Shown: positions 6,789 to 15,067 of the stretch, piece after piece
How the letters are laid out: every line of letters begins with the position of its first letter
How positions within the stretch are numbered: position 1 is the stretch's first letter
From: Ruminococcus sp.
GTDB taxonomy: Bacteria > Bacillota > Clostridia > Oscillospirales > Ruminococcaceae
DNA length: 36,387 bases
NCBI RefSeq assembly: GCF_019417665.1
Contig: NZ_DXUU01000029.1
Coordinates: forward strand, 1-36,387
Reading direction: 5' to 3'
Program-made: the position numbers and the translations under genes
The notes under the pieces: generated by a model
Told to the model about the DNA's origin: nothing
Database searches by the model: none
The model's input: the letters and a program-made list of their open reading frames with translations, nothing else

Positions 6789-8933
6789 TTATACCTTTAC
6801 TTTTGCGCCGAGCTTATTGCTTTCCTTGTAGGGTCTTACCAGCATATAGATCATAAATACAATGATAGCAATTGCTACGATCAATCCGATAACGTTGACA
6901 TTTCCGGTGAAAATGGAACCGATCTGGTAAATGCACAGGGAAACGGCATAGGCAAATACGCACTGATAGCCAATGGCGAAGGCAGTCCATTTTGCATTGT
7001 TCATTTCCCGCTTGATAGCACCCATTGCTGCGAAGCACGGTGCGCAGAGCAGATTGAACACCAGGAAGGAGTAGCCTGCCAGTGCAGAGAAGCTGGCTGC
7101 AAACTGCCCCCAGATCTCATCGCCATTTTCAGAAACTTCTCCGGCAAAGTGATAGAGAGAACCATAAGTGGCAACGACGTTTTCCTTTGCAATGAGTCCG
7201 GTGACTGCGGCAACAGCTGCCTTCCAGTCTCCCCAGCCCAGAGGTGCAAAGATCCATGCAATTGCACTGCCGATTACTGCCAGGATGGAGTTGTCGATGT
7301 CCTCAACCATGCCGAAGCTGCCGTTCTCCATACCGAAGCCCATGAGGAACCAGAGTACGATAGTGGAGAGCAGAATAATGGTGCCGGCTTTTTTGATGAA
7401 TGACCAGCCACGCTCCCACATGGAACGAAGCACGCTGCCTACAGTGGGCATATGATATGCCGGAAGTTCCATGACAAAGGGAGCCGGATCGCCGGAGAAT
7501 ATTTTGGTTTTCTTCAGCATGATGCCAGACACGATAATTGCTGCGACGCCGATGAAATAAGCGGATGTTGCCACCCAGCCGGCATTGCCAAACAATGCGC
7601 CGGCGATTAATCCGATGATGGGCACCTTTGCGCCGCAGGGAATGAAAGTGGTGGTCATAATGGTCATGCGGCGGTCACGCTCATTTTCGATGGTACGGCT
7701 TGCCATGATACCCGGTACGCCGCAGCCTGTACCAATGAGCATGGGGATAAAGGATTTGCCGGAGAGACCGAACTTCCGGAAAATACGATCCACAACAAAG
7801 GCGATTCTTGCCATATAGCCGCAGGATTCCAGGAACGCCAGAAAGAGGAACAATACCAGCATCTGGGGTACGAATCCCAGGACAGCACCGACACCGCCGA
7901 TGATGCCGTCTACGATCAGGCTTTGCAGCCAGCCGACACAGTGAATGCTTTCCAACAGATAGTTTGCACCATCGGTGATCCAGCCGCCGAAGAGGGTGTC
8001 GTTCATAAAGTCAGTGACCCATGTCCCCACAGTTGTGACAGAAACATAGTATACGATAAACATGACAACGGCAAAGATCGGCAGTGCCAGCCAGCGGTTG
8101 GTAACGATCCGGTCGATCTTATCCGAAGTCGTCATGCCTGTTTGTTTCTTTTTCAGACAATCCTTGATGATTGATGCAATGTACAGATACCGCTCGTTGG
8201 TGATGATGCTCTCCGCATCGTCATCCATTTCCTGTTCTGCTGCGGCAATATCCCTTTCAATATGTGATTTTGTCTGTTCGGGAATCCGCAGCTGCTCCAG
8301 AACTTTTTCGTCTCGTTCAAAGATTTTGATGGCGTACCATCTCTGCTGCTCTTCCGGTACATCGTGCAGAAACGCTTCCTCAATGTGCGCCAGAGCGTGC
8401 TCTACGCATCCACCGAATTTGTGCTGGGGAATCATGGGCGTCTTGCTCTGTGCGGCGCTGACAGCTGCTGCAGCGGCTTCTTCCACGCCAGTGCCTTTCA
8501 ATGCAGAGATTTCTACGACCTGACAGCCCAGTTCCTTTGCCAGCTGATCTTTGCGGATCTGGTCGCCATTTTTCCGGACAACGTCCATCATATTGATGGC
8601 AACAACGACTGGAATTCCAAGCTCCACCAACTGTGTGGTCAAATACAGATTTCGTTCCAAATTCGTTCCGTCAACAATGTTGAGTATGGCATCCGGACGT
8701 TCCTGTATCAGGTAATTCCGGGCAACGACTTCCTCCAATGTGTATGGGGAAAGGGAATAAATACCCGGCAGGTCGGTGATAATGACCTCTTTTTGTCCTT
8801 TCAGTTTACCCTCTTTTTTCTCCACCGTAACACCCGGCCAGTTGCCTACAAATTGGTTGGAACCGGTCAGGGCATTGAACAACGTGGTTTTTCCGGCGTT
8901 GGGATTGCCGGCTAATGCGATCTTGATACCCAT
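6789..8933 (-). CDS. feoB: Ferrous iron transport protein B
   Basis: A 714-residue Fe(II) transporter of the inner membrane with an N-terminal G-protein domain: G1 motif GNPNAGKT at residues 9-16, G3 DLPG further on. A helical spacer follows, then two Gate domains whose signatures GTGCGVPGIMASRTIEN and PCFAAMGAIKREM are intact. Start ATG 8933 is preferred because GAAAGG stands nine bases before it; the ATG at 8942 touches that ribosome site. Two feoA genes lie upstream and a small Cys-rich membrane protein downstream. A metal-regulator-like site (8958-8973) lies just before the gene. Confidence 0.96.
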   Translation of the reverse strand: MGIKIALAGNPNAGKTTLFNALTGSNQFVGNWPGVTVEKKEGKLKGQKEVIITDLPGIYSLSPYTLEEVVARNYLIQERPDAILNIVDGTNLERNLYLTTQLVELGIPVVVAINMMDVVRKNGDQIRKDQLAKELGCQVVEISALKGTGVEEAAAAAVSAAQSKTPMIPQHKFGGCVEHALAHIEEAFLHDVPEEQQRWYAIKIFERDEKVLEQLRIPEQTKSHIERDIAAAEQEMDDDAESIITNERYLYIASIIKDCLKKKQTGMTTSDKIDRIVTNRWLALPIFAVVMFIVYYVSVTTVGTWVTDFMNDTLFGGWITDGANYLLESIHCVGWLQSLIVDGIIGGVGAVLGFVPQMLVLFLFLAFLESCGYMARIAFVVDRIFRKFGLSGKSFIPMLIGTGCGVPGIMASRTIENERDRRMTIMTTTFIPCGAKVPIIGLIAGALFGNAGWVATSAYFIGVAAIIVSGIMLKKTKIFSGDPAPFVMELPAYHMPTVGSVLRSMWERGWSFIKKAGTIILLSTIVLWFLMGFGMENGSFGMVEDIDNSILAVIGSAIAWIFAPLGWGDWKAAVAAVTGLIAKENVVATYGSLYHFAGEVSENGDEIWGQFAASFSALAGYSFLVFNLLCAPCFAAMGAIKREMNNAKWTAFAIGYQCVFAYAVSLCIYQIGSIFTGNVNVIGLIVAIAIIVFMIYMLVRPYKESNKLGAKVKV

Positions 8934-8957
8934 TGCATTCATCCTTTCATGGTTTTA

Positions 8958-8973
8958 ATTAGATAAAGCTAAC
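8958..8973. promoter_or_regulatory. Third copy of the feo operator-like site
   Basis: ATTAG-ATAAAG-CTAAC, matching in five-six-five layout the two sites before the first feoA (GTTAG-N6-CTAAC). It lies in the gap between the second feoA and feoB and could allow separate control of feoB. Confidence 0.5.
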
Positions 8974-9033
8974 TGATTGGCTGAAAAATAGGCGCACAGC
9001 TTTTTTGAAGCGGCAATTGTGCGCACCATTCGT

Positions 9034-9255
9034 TTATTCGATTTCGATCATTTCAGCATCTGCCTTGCGCAGAGACAGTTCATAGCCGCGAACAGTGACT
9101 TCAACAGGATCGCCCAGGGGCGCTACTTTACGGATAAAGATCTCCACCCCTTTGGTGATGCCCATGTCCATGATTCTGCGCTTCACAGCGCCCTCGCCGG
9201 TGAGCTTTTTGACATGGACGGTCTGACCGACTTTTGCTTCTCGCAGTGTTGCCAT
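9034..9255 (-). CDS. feoA: FeoA-family protein (second copy)
   Basis: A 73-residue SH3-like FeoA protein, thought to bind and tune FeoB on the cytoplasmic side. It shows the family pattern: LTGEGAVKRRIMDMGITKGVE (partial: RRIMDMGITKG), then PLGDPVEVTVRGYELSLRK with a C-terminal acidic end. Start ATG 9255 has GGAGAT upstream. It lies between another feoA and feoB, all on the same strand. Confidence 0.93.
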   Translation of the reverse strand: MATLREAKVGQTVHVKKLTGEGAVKRRIMDMGITKGVEIFIRKVAPLGDPVEVTVRGYELSLRKADAEMIEIE

Positions 9256-9299
9256 AATAATCTCCTTTCCAAAACCTGCTGCCGAAACGGCACAGGTAC

Positions 9300-9512
9300 T
9301 TATACCATAATTTTGTTTGCCATTTCCTTTGAAATCGCCACACGGGATTCCTTGACATTGACGATGACATTTCCGCCCATGGCATTTACCACGGTGATTC
9401 TTCCGCCTACGACAAATCCCAGATTTTCCAGAAATTTTTTGGTTTCCGGGTTTCCGCCGATCTTTCTGATCAGGTTTTCTTCCCCCGGATTTGCAAATGT
9501 CAGTGGCATCAT
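9300..9512 (-). CDS. feoA: FeoA-family protein (first copy)
   Basis: A second, diverged FeoA protein of about 70 residues, first gene of the iron operon. FLENLGFVVGGRITVVN and GNVIVNVKESRVAIS match the SH3-like FeoA fold. GAGGAGG is followed by ATG triplets at 9518, 9512 and 9509. The first touches the ribosome site, so 9512 (six bases away) is the likely start. Tandem feoA genes before feoB are common in Clostridia; the two copies may have separate binding roles. Confidence 0.92.
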   Translation of the reverse strand: MMPLTFANPGEENLIRKIGGNPETKKFLENLGFVVGGRITVVNAMGGNVIVNVKESRVAISKEMANKIMV

Positions 9513-9547
9513 AACCATCCTCCTCGCAATATGCTGGAATAGAATAG

Positions 9548-9563
9548 GTTAGAAAAAGCTAAC
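9548..9563. promoter_or_regulatory. Operator-like site between promoter and first feoA
   Basis: GTTAG-AAAAAG-CTAAC, an interrupted palindrome in the leader of the feo transcript. Its centre is 35 bp from that of the larger palindrome at 9578-9603. Confidence 0.6.
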
Positions 9564-9577
9564 TTATTCTAGAGAAA

Positions 9578-9603
9578 AATGGGTTAGGAAAACCTAACCC
9601 ATT
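9578..9603. promoter_or_regulatory. 26-bp palindromic operator over the feo transcription start
   Basis: Eleven-base perfect arms (AATGGGTTAGG / CCTAACCCATT) around AAAA. The core GTTAG-N6-CTAAC is shared with two other sites in the operon. It begins five bases after the -10 box, covering the expected start site, as a repressor operator would. The TTAGG/CCTAA flavour is like DtxR/IdeR-family sites, but the spacing differs from the classical 19-bp box, so the regulator is only inferred. Confidence 0.7.
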
Positions 9604-9607
9604 AGAT

Positions 9608-9636
9608 AGTATACAACTTTTACTTTGCTTTGTCAA
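9608..9636 (-). promoter_or_regulatory. Promoter of the feo operon
   Basis: On the minus strand TTGACA (9636-9631), a 17-base spacer and TATACT (9613-9608), directly followed by the 26-bp palindrome. Confidence 0.8.
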
Positions 9637-9821
9637 GGGAAAAACCGATTTTTCTGAGATTTGTAGGACTACACAAATAAGATGGTGGAAAACTTATCGT
9701 AATTTGTGGAAATTTGGATGTAATGTATTTTAAAGGATGCTATCGGAATATTGTGTCCCAGTCTGCTGTATCGCCTAAAGATGCAGCAGCGTAATATTTC
9801 AGGATTTATGTAATTATGCAA
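9637..9821. other. Non-coding gap, nothing further recognised
   Basis: Between the feo promoter and the terminator of the CPBP protease gene I see no gene, only AT-rich sequence and one short inverted repeat (CTGCTG ... CAGCAG near 9762-9789). Confidence 0.6.
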
Positions 9822-9852
9822 ATAGACGCAATCGTTAACCGACTGCGTCTAT
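9822..9852. terminator. Probable hairpin terminator of the CPBP protease gene
   Basis: TAGACGCA (9823-9830) pairs with TGCGTCTA (9844-9851). The T run on the minus side is weak, so efficiency is uncertain. Confidence 0.5.
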
Positions 9853-9865
9853 CTTATAAGGGAAA

Positions 9866-10915
9866 TCAATTGTGTTCTGTTATTGTTTGCGGTACATTTT
9901 GTAAGATTGGATCTGCCGTCTGTCCCAGATCCCGGTTTTTGCAGAAGAGCCAGACAATGAGGATCGCTGCGATCAACACGAATGTCACACAAAGACCACC
10001 TTCGGGTCCGAATTCGCCGCCATTCCAGAGTGTCATATTATCTTTTTGCATGGTGCGGAGAATGGCATTTTCAGATGTCATGCCGCTGACCTGGAGCCCG
10101 AAAATATTCCCCTGGGCGAAATTCCAGATGGAATGAATGGCGCATGCACCCCAGAGATTGCCCCGGCGTATCATGTATACGGTCATAAAGATACCGAAAA
10201 GGAATAAATTCAGCAGCGCCAGGGGAGACAAGCCCGGATTTGCCAGATGCAGAAAGGCAAAGGCGATGGAGTTTACTACCATGCCGACCCAGAGCGGCAT
10301 CCACCGGGAAACGGAAACACAGAAGTAACCACGGCATAGAATTTCTTCCGATGCTCCCTGAATCAAGTATCCCAGGAAAGAGAAAATCAAAATAGGAAGC
10401 ATTTTGGGTTGGAATACAATGCCTTCCAGCTTGACACCACCGAACAGCAGATTCAGCCCGACCACGAGTACAAACATCAGCAGTCCCACGCCTAGCCCGA
10501 TGCAGTATTCCGAGATGCCTTTTTTTCGGGTCAGACCCAGGGTGGAAAGCTTCCGTTTTTCTATTTTTGTACAGTAGATCAGAGTGACTATGATACAGCC
10601 GGCAGTGGCAAACAGGCTTGCCGTTGTGACCCAGCTGGGCAGTTGTTTTGTGATCTCCATAATAGAATTCATGTATGATTCCATGGTAAATGTACCATTT
10701 TGTACAGATTCCAGAAACTCTTGGTATGCCGGCGTCTGTACCATGCCTATTATGGTAGGCACTATGGTGATGATATTTTCAGCGATCATGACTACCAGAA
10801 AAACCAGCAGAAAGATCAGGATCTCCAGCCACAGTTTATGCCCGCGGCTTTCCAGTCGTGCATTGCGCACCATCAGCGGATCTCGCAGAGACAGTGCAGA
10901 TTGTTTTTGTGTCAT
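9866..10915 (-). CDS. CPBP (Abi/CaaX-like) intramembrane metalloprotease
   Basis: A 349-residue multi-pass membrane protein with all motifs of the CPBP glutamic-type protease family: EEILCR at 190-195 (E190, E191, R195), FLHL with H223, and HSIWNF with H261 and N265. About eight hydrophobic segments. Bacterial members act in the membrane on unknown substrates, some in bacteriocin immunity. ATG 10915 follows GAAAGGA. A longer frame to 10957 would begin upstream of the -10 box at 10949-10954 and is rejected. The gene is monocistronic, with its own promoter and a hairpin behind it. Confidence 0.88.
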   Translation of the reverse strand: MTQKQSALSLRDPLMVRNARLESRGHKLWLEILIFLLVFLVVMIAENIITIVPTIIGMVQTPAYQEFLESVQNGTFTMESYMNSIMEITKQLPSWVTTASLFATAGCIIVTLIYCTKIEKRKLSTLGLTRKKGISEYCIGLGVGLLMFVLVVGLNLLFGGVKLEGIVFQPKMLPILIFSFLGYLIQGASEEILCRGYFCVSVSRWMPLWVGMVVNSIAFAFLHLANPGLSPLALLNLFLFGIFMTVYMIRRGNLWGACAIHSIWNFAQGNIFGLQVSGMTSENAILRTMQKDNMTLWNGGEFGPEGGLCVTFVLIAAILIVWLFCKNRDLGQTADPILQNVPQTITEHN

Positions 10916-10948
10916 ATGTATACGTCCTTTCTTTAGCTTACTAGCTAT

Positions 10949-10977
10949 ATAGTACACTAATTTTGCTGTTTTGTCAA
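10949..10977 (-). promoter_or_regulatory. Promoter of the CPBP protease gene
   Basis: Minus strand TTGACA (10977-10972), a 17-base spacer and TACTAT (10954-10949). Confidence 0.75.
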
Positions 10978-11041
10978 GTTCCTGGTATAAATAATTGTAT
11001 TTTTTGGGGTAATATACGAAAAAAGGCGGAGATAAAGGGGT

Positions 11042-12340
11042 TTATTGACAGATTCGCAAAATTGCTGCTGCCATCATTTCTGTGTTCTGTACAAGCTGGT
11101 CAATGGGCAGAAATTCGTTGTCACCGTGCATATGGTAATCCCATTCGGGATATTCCATGCCGAATGCCACACCGCCGGGGATGTCGTGAACATAAGTGCC
11201 ACCGCCGATGGCGATGCATGTGCCGGGCTGCCCGGTCTGTTCTTCGTAGACTGCCAGTAGATCCTGTACCAGAGGTGTATCTTTAGGTGTATGATGAGGG
11301 TCACTTTGGATCTGTGCTTCGCATTGGAATCCGTATGCTGCGAAGACATTTTGCACCTGCTGCAATACTGTTTCTTTTGTGACGGATATGGGATAACGGA
11401 TGTCTATACAGCCATGTATCTGGCCATGCTGGATCTGGAGCATACTGCATACGCAGGTCAGTGTGCCGGATTCTTCGTCAGAACAAGCAATGCCTAGACC
11501 ACTGCCGTCGGTGCAGTTGTGAGGAAACAGTTTGGACAAGGCGGCGCAGTCCGGAAAATTGCCCTGCTGGGTCAATTGTGCCAACAGTCCGGTAATGGCG
11601 TTGTCACCTGTTTCTGGTGTGGAGGCGTGGGCAGCAGTGCCGCTGTATGTTTGCTTTTGTCCATCTGATAGCACAGCGGATGCATTTGCCGGAACAGCGT
11701 TGGGTGCAGTTCCGGCTTCAAATTGATGGATCCGGTCGAACGTTGTCTTGGAAAATGTCAAACGGAGCATTCCTTTTTCCAGATGGATCAGGGGATAACT
11801 GCCGTCCGGCGTGAACACCTGGGGCGGCATGGTGTCTTTCTGGAGATAATATTCCAGGTCGGTGGAACCATTTTCCTCGTTGCAGCCTAACAGAAAGCGG
11901 ACGTTTTTCCGCAGAGGAATGCCAGCTTCCCGGATGGCACGCAGGGCATACAGTACGGCAACAGCTGGACCTTTGTCATCAATGGCACCTCTGCCATAGA
12001 TGCAATTCTCTCGAACTTCTGCTGTGAATGGGTTAGAACTCCAGTTGGATGCCACAGCCGGAACCACATCCAGGTGACAGAGAATCCCCAGGTGGGGCGG
12101 CAGGGATGGATTCCAATCGGCTGCACCCATGTGGTAGTCATAATTTTTACAGATCATACCCAACTGATGGAGTTCTCGCAGCATATATTGCAGCGCATCG
12201 GCACAGGGCTTGCCATAAGGGAAATTGCTGTCCTGTGGCTGCGGTATCGCAACGCTTGGGATGGCAATCAACTCTGACAGGGTTTGCAGCATGGCGTCCT
12301 GGTTGGTGTGAATACGGTTCTTGACGGGTTCGGGTAACAT
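11042..12340 (-). CDS. pepV: PepV/Sapep-type M20 metallodipeptidase
   Basis: A 432-residue cytoplasmic M20-family dipeptidase that cleaves short, often hydrophobic or beta-Ala dipeptides with two bound metals. Metal site residues are visible: H89 in CHLDVVPA, D121/D122 in GAIDDKGP, the Glu pair E155-E156 in CNEENGS and a late His in TYVHDIPGGVAFG. The lid/dimer domain occupies roughly residues 185-330. ATG 12340 has AAGAAGGA eight bases upstream. A hairpin separates it from the dehydrogenase gene upstream on the same strand. Confidence 0.88.
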   Translation of the reverse strand: MLPEPVKNRIHTNQDAMLQTLSELIAIPSVAIPQPQDSNFPYGKPCADALQYMLRELHQLGMICKNYDYHMGAADWNPSLPPHLGILCHLDVVPAVASNWSSNPFTAEVRENCIYGRGAIDDKGPAVAVLYALRAIREAGIPLRKNVRFLLGCNEENGSTDLEYYLQKDTMPPQVFTPDGSYPLIHLEKGMLRLTFSKTTFDRIHQFEAGTAPNAVPANASAVLSDGQKQTYSGTAAHASTPETGDNAITGLLAQLTQQGNFPDCAALSKLFPHNCTDGSGLGIACSDEESGTLTCVCSMLQIQHGQIHGCIDIRYPISVTKETVLQQVQNVFAAYGFQCEAQIQSDPHHTPKDTPLVQDLLAVYEEQTGQPGTCIAIGGGTYVHDIPGGVAFGMEYPEWDYHMHGDNEFLPIDQLVQNTEMMAAAILRICQ

Positions 12341-12356
12341 ATGGATTCCTTCTTTC

Positions 12357-12387
12357 TATAAATGTAAAGGCGATCAGTAAGATCGCC
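12357..12387 (-). terminator. Hairpin terminator between dehydrogenase and dipeptidase genes
   Basis: GGCGATC (12369-12375) pairs with GATCGCC (12381-12387) around five bases. Reading minus, it is followed by TTTACATTTAT. Partial termination is likely, since the next gene follows within 30 bases. Confidence 0.6.
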
Positions 12388-12423
12388 TGAAATCGTAAAA
12401 TGGGAGATTTGAAGATATCGCCA

Positions 12424-13398
12424 TTATTGGATCTGGTTCTGTAATGTGTCGTCTTTAAAGAAAGCATCCAGATTTTCCAGTGTAATTTTTGCAATGTTGT
12501 GCAGAGCTTCGGTAGTCAGAAATGCCTGGTGGGAAGTCAGGACAACGTTGGGCATGGATACCAGCAGAGACAGGATCGTGTCACGCTTTACGGTGTCAGA
12601 ACGATCCTCAAAGAAAAATTCTGTTTCCTCTTCGTAGACATCCAGCCCAGCACCGGCGATCTTACCGTTTTTCAGGGCATCCAGAAGCGCTTCGCTTTCT
12701 ACCAGCATACCACGGGATGTGTTCAGCAGGAATACGCCGTCTTTCATTTGTGCAATGGTGTCCCGGTTGATCAAGTGTCTGGACTGCTCCGTCAGAGGAC
12801 AGTGGAGGGAGATGATATCACACTGCTGCAGTAGTTTTTCCAAAGGCACATAGGGGAAGTCGGCATCTTTCAGCGGATATGGATCATACGCTAGCACATT
12901 CATGCCGAAGCCCTGGCAGATCTGGATGAAGATCTGCCCGATCTTACCTGTTCCGATAACACCGACAGTTTGGTTGTGGAGGTCAGATCCCACCAGACCG
13001 TTCAGGGAAAAGTTGAAATCCCTTGTGCGGAAATATGCCTTGTGGATCTTTCGGTTTAGGGTCAGCAGCAGACCCATGGTGAATTCTGCTACGGCATAAG
13101 GAGAATAGCCTGGCACGCGCACAATGGGAATGCGTCCGGCGGCTGCTTTCCGGTCTACATTATTATAGCCGGAACAGCGCATGGCGATGATTTCCACACC
13201 AGCACGGCAAAGCCCGTCAATGACTGTATCATTTAAGGTGTCATTGACAAAAGGAATGACAGCGCGGCAGCCTTGTGCCAAAGAAACAGTATCTGGAGTC
13301 AGCTTGTGTTCATAAAATTTAAACTCATAATTCTGGTTCAGACGGTTGAACCAGATGCGGTCGTAGGGCTTGGTGTCAAAAAAAGCAATACGTTCCAT
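12424..13398 (-). CDS. ldhA: D-2-hydroxyacid dehydrogenase (D-lactate dehydrogenase type)
   Basis: A 324-residue NAD-dependent dehydrogenase, probably reducing pyruvate to D-lactate to recycle NADH in fermentation. The NAD-binding GxGxxG motif is VGVIGTGKIGQ at 145-155, with D172 binding the ribose (YDPYP). Catalytic residues are R229 (NTSRG), E258 (five after D253 in GLDVYEEE) and H290 (SHQAF). Length and residues fit D-LDH more closely than glycerate or phosphoglycerate dehydrogenases, but substrate is not certain. ATG 13398 follows AAAGGAG. It lies 54 bases after the membrane-protein gene and may share its promoter. Confidence 0.88.
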   Translation of the reverse strand: MERIAFFDTKPYDRIWFNRLNQNYEFKFYEHKLTPDTVSLAQGCRAVIPFVNDTLNDTVIDGLCRAGVEIIAMRCSGYNNVDRKAAAGRIPIVRVPGYSPYAVAEFTMGLLLTLNRKIHKAYFRTRDFNFSLNGLVGSDLHNQTVGVIGTGKIGQIFIQICQGFGMNVLAYDPYPLKDADFPYVPLEKLLQQCDIISLHCPLTEQSRHLINRDTIAQMKDGVFLLNTSRGMLVESEALLDALKNGKIAGAGLDVYEEETEFFFEDRSDTVKRDTILSLLVSMPNVVLTSHQAFLTTEALHNIAKITLENLDAFFKDDTLQNQIQ

Positions 13399-13452
13399 AA
13401 TGGCTCCTTTCAGGGAAAAAGGCTGAGATCTGTTTGACTATATAAACATATC

Positions 13453-14010
13453 TCAGTGTTTGGGGGAGATTCTTGGTTTAAGATATCTTCGATAGAGCAG
13501 CGGGAAGCAGCCCATGCTAAAATCATAACACCAGAACATAACATTTGCCATGCCTAGGAGAATCCATCCGCCGTATTTTCCATAGTCACCCAGGGATTCC
13601 AGAAGTTCTTTCATGCCGAGCACATAGACGGATATCCAGAAAAAGGCGAGGACAGCTCCATTGAACAAAACCAAACGCAGAAGAAACGCAAATGGTTTCC
13701 ATTTTGTGTGTTCGATTTTTGGGCGCAGCAGGGGATAATAGCCGAAGAAAAATAAAAAGACAAGAGCTGCGTCTTTGTTCGGAGTAATAAAAAGGGAGAG
13801 CAATCCCACTGAAATATAGGTGAGCAGTCCCCAATATGTGTTGGTTTCCAGTGCCATAATATAAATGAGTGCGCTTGCCGCCATGGGCAGGATCAGATAG
13901 AACATAGGGAATATACCGGTCAGAAACATGCAGACCAGACAAAGCGATGCGATAATGCCGCCCAATGCGATACGATAGCTGATTGATTGGGTAGATTCTT
14001 TTTGACGCAT
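13453..14010 (-). CDS. Predicted membrane protein, ECF S-component-like
   Basis: A 185-residue hydrophobic protein with five or six membrane helices (about 14-34, 36-52, 58-75, 82-92, 107-130, 145-165). The opening RIALGGIIASLCLVCMFLTG resembles substrate-binding S components of energy-coupling-factor transporters, but no ECF ATPase or T component is nearby and I cannot name a substrate. Start ATG 14010 has CGAGGTG upstream. It is first in a possible operon with the dehydrogenase, driven by the promoter at 14061-14089. Confidence 0.7.
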   Translation of the reverse strand: MRQKESTQSISYRIALGGIIASLCLVCMFLTGIFPMFYLILPMAASALIYIMALETNTYWGLLTYISVGLLSLFITPNKDAALVFLFFFGYYPLLRPKIEHTKWKPFAFLLRLVLFNGAVLAFFWISVYVLGMKELLESLGDYGKYGGWILLGMANVMFWCYDFSMGCFPLLYRRYLKPRISPKH

Positions 14011-14060
14011 GATGAAACACCTCGTGCTTAGGAACGTAGTTTGAATTTCCTTATAGTTTC

Positions 14061-14089
14061 ATCTTACCAGAAAACCTCTGCTCTGTCAA
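14061..14089 (-). promoter_or_regulatory. Promoter of the membrane-protein/dehydrogenase genes
   Basis: Minus strand TTGACA (14089-14084), a 17-base spacer and TAAGAT (14066-14061), about 50 bases before the ATG. Confidence 0.75.
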
Positions 14090-14366
14090 CTATTTTACAA
14101 AAAATCATATTGCTGGCTGCGCCGTTTTAGTTTAACCGGAAAGGCGGAAATTATACGGCATATTTATAGATATTTTGTTTGGTGTTTCTTTTCACGAGAA
14201 GTTTTGATTGGCAAAAAATAAAAATATAGGGTGTGCTCTTTACATCTTCACCTTTCTTTTTTGTTCCTAAACGGTCCTACATTTATTGGATAAATCTAAC
14301 TTCATCTTTTGTAATAAAAGAAATATATACTGTTATCTTTAAAAATAAAGAATATTATTTTTTCTG
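14090..14366. other. AT-rich intergenic stretch without a gene
   Basis: Between two divergent promoters. No open frame with a ribosome site and no clear hairpin seen. Confidence 0.6.
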
Positions 14367-14395
14367 TTGACATGATCCTCCGTTTGTGGTATACT
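14367..14395 (+). promoter_or_regulatory. Promoter of the initiator tRNA
   Basis: TTGACA (14367-14372), a 17-base spacer and TATACT (14390-14395), 35 bases before the tRNA. Confidence 0.85.
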
Positions 14396-14430
14396 ATATG
14401 AGTCGGCATGAGTTACATGTTGAATGATAT

Positions 14431-14507
<77 letters not shown>

Positions 14508-14516
14508 AAATGAAAT

Positions 14517-14555
14517 TGTAAGAGCCTTGCAGGAATGCAGGGCTTTTACAAAATG
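14517..14555 (+). terminator. Terminator of the tRNA gene
   Basis: TGTAAGAGCCTTGCA pairs with TGCAGGGCTTTTACA around GGAA (14517-14550), a long, nearly perfect stem with Ts on the distal arm. Confidence 0.75.
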
Positions 14556-14590
14556 CATATTTCAGTCGAAAGGCTGTATATATAAAAAAC

Positions 14591-14985
14591 TGATGTAAAG
14601 TGCAGAATAGAGCACTTCACATACTACCGAAACGGCAGCATCCCTCACTACTTTGCGGTGGCTGAGTCCAAACCATTTCGTTTGATGATAACGGTTTGAA
14701 CGAAAGCACAGAAAGTACCGTCAACAGCTTGGGGCTGTTGAAAAAGGATGTTCAGTTTTTGGGTTTGCTTAAAAAAGAGCAAGCCTGCCAGAATGGTACT
14801 CTGGACAGGCTCGCAAAAATCTATTCAAAACATCGCATTTTAGAGTGACGGTCAGCCACTTCCAAAACGGATACTTGAACAGCATTCCTACAAGTCAGTA
14901 CAGAATACGGGTTAACGCTTCTGTCTGGCGTAAGGGCGTGGTTGTGTTTGCCGCACAGCTATGCCCTGTGGGGGTGCTCTTTTTG
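14591..14985 (+). ncRNA. Candidate large structured RNA between tRNA-fMet and the NERD gene
   Basis: About 400 bases without a convincing gene but full of complementary segments. AAGTGC/GCACTT (14598-14617). An H-type pseudoknot: CAAACC (14669-14674) with GGTTTG (14693-14698), interlocked with TTTCGTT (14676-14682) and AACGAAA (14699-14705). TCAACAGC/GCTGTTGA (14721-14741). An 11-bp stem with one bulge, 14782-14792 with 14800-14811. ACAGAA/TTCTGT (14900-14924). A terminator-like hairpin CACAG/CTGTG followed by TTTTTG (14954-14984). Transcription direction is inferred from that terminator. No known RNA family is recognised. It could equally be an element-end or recombination region. Confidence 0.45.
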
Positions 14986-15067
14986 TATGTAATTGTACCA
15001 TGACTTGGCTGATTTGTCAAGAGGTATTTTAAAAATAGATAGAATTTTTTGTAAAGGAAACATCAAA

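Noticed and set aside
10916..10957. Longer start for the CPBP protease
   Set aside because: The extra codons reach upstream of the -10 box of its own promoter and lack a ribosome site.
14773..15004. Open frame without ATG (contains LNSIPTSQYRIRVNASVW and runs to a TGA at 15002-15004)
   Set aside because: Only a GTG at 14845 could start it and it has no ribosome site. It overlaps several strong hairpins and a terminator. Kept as a test for the RNA hypothesis.
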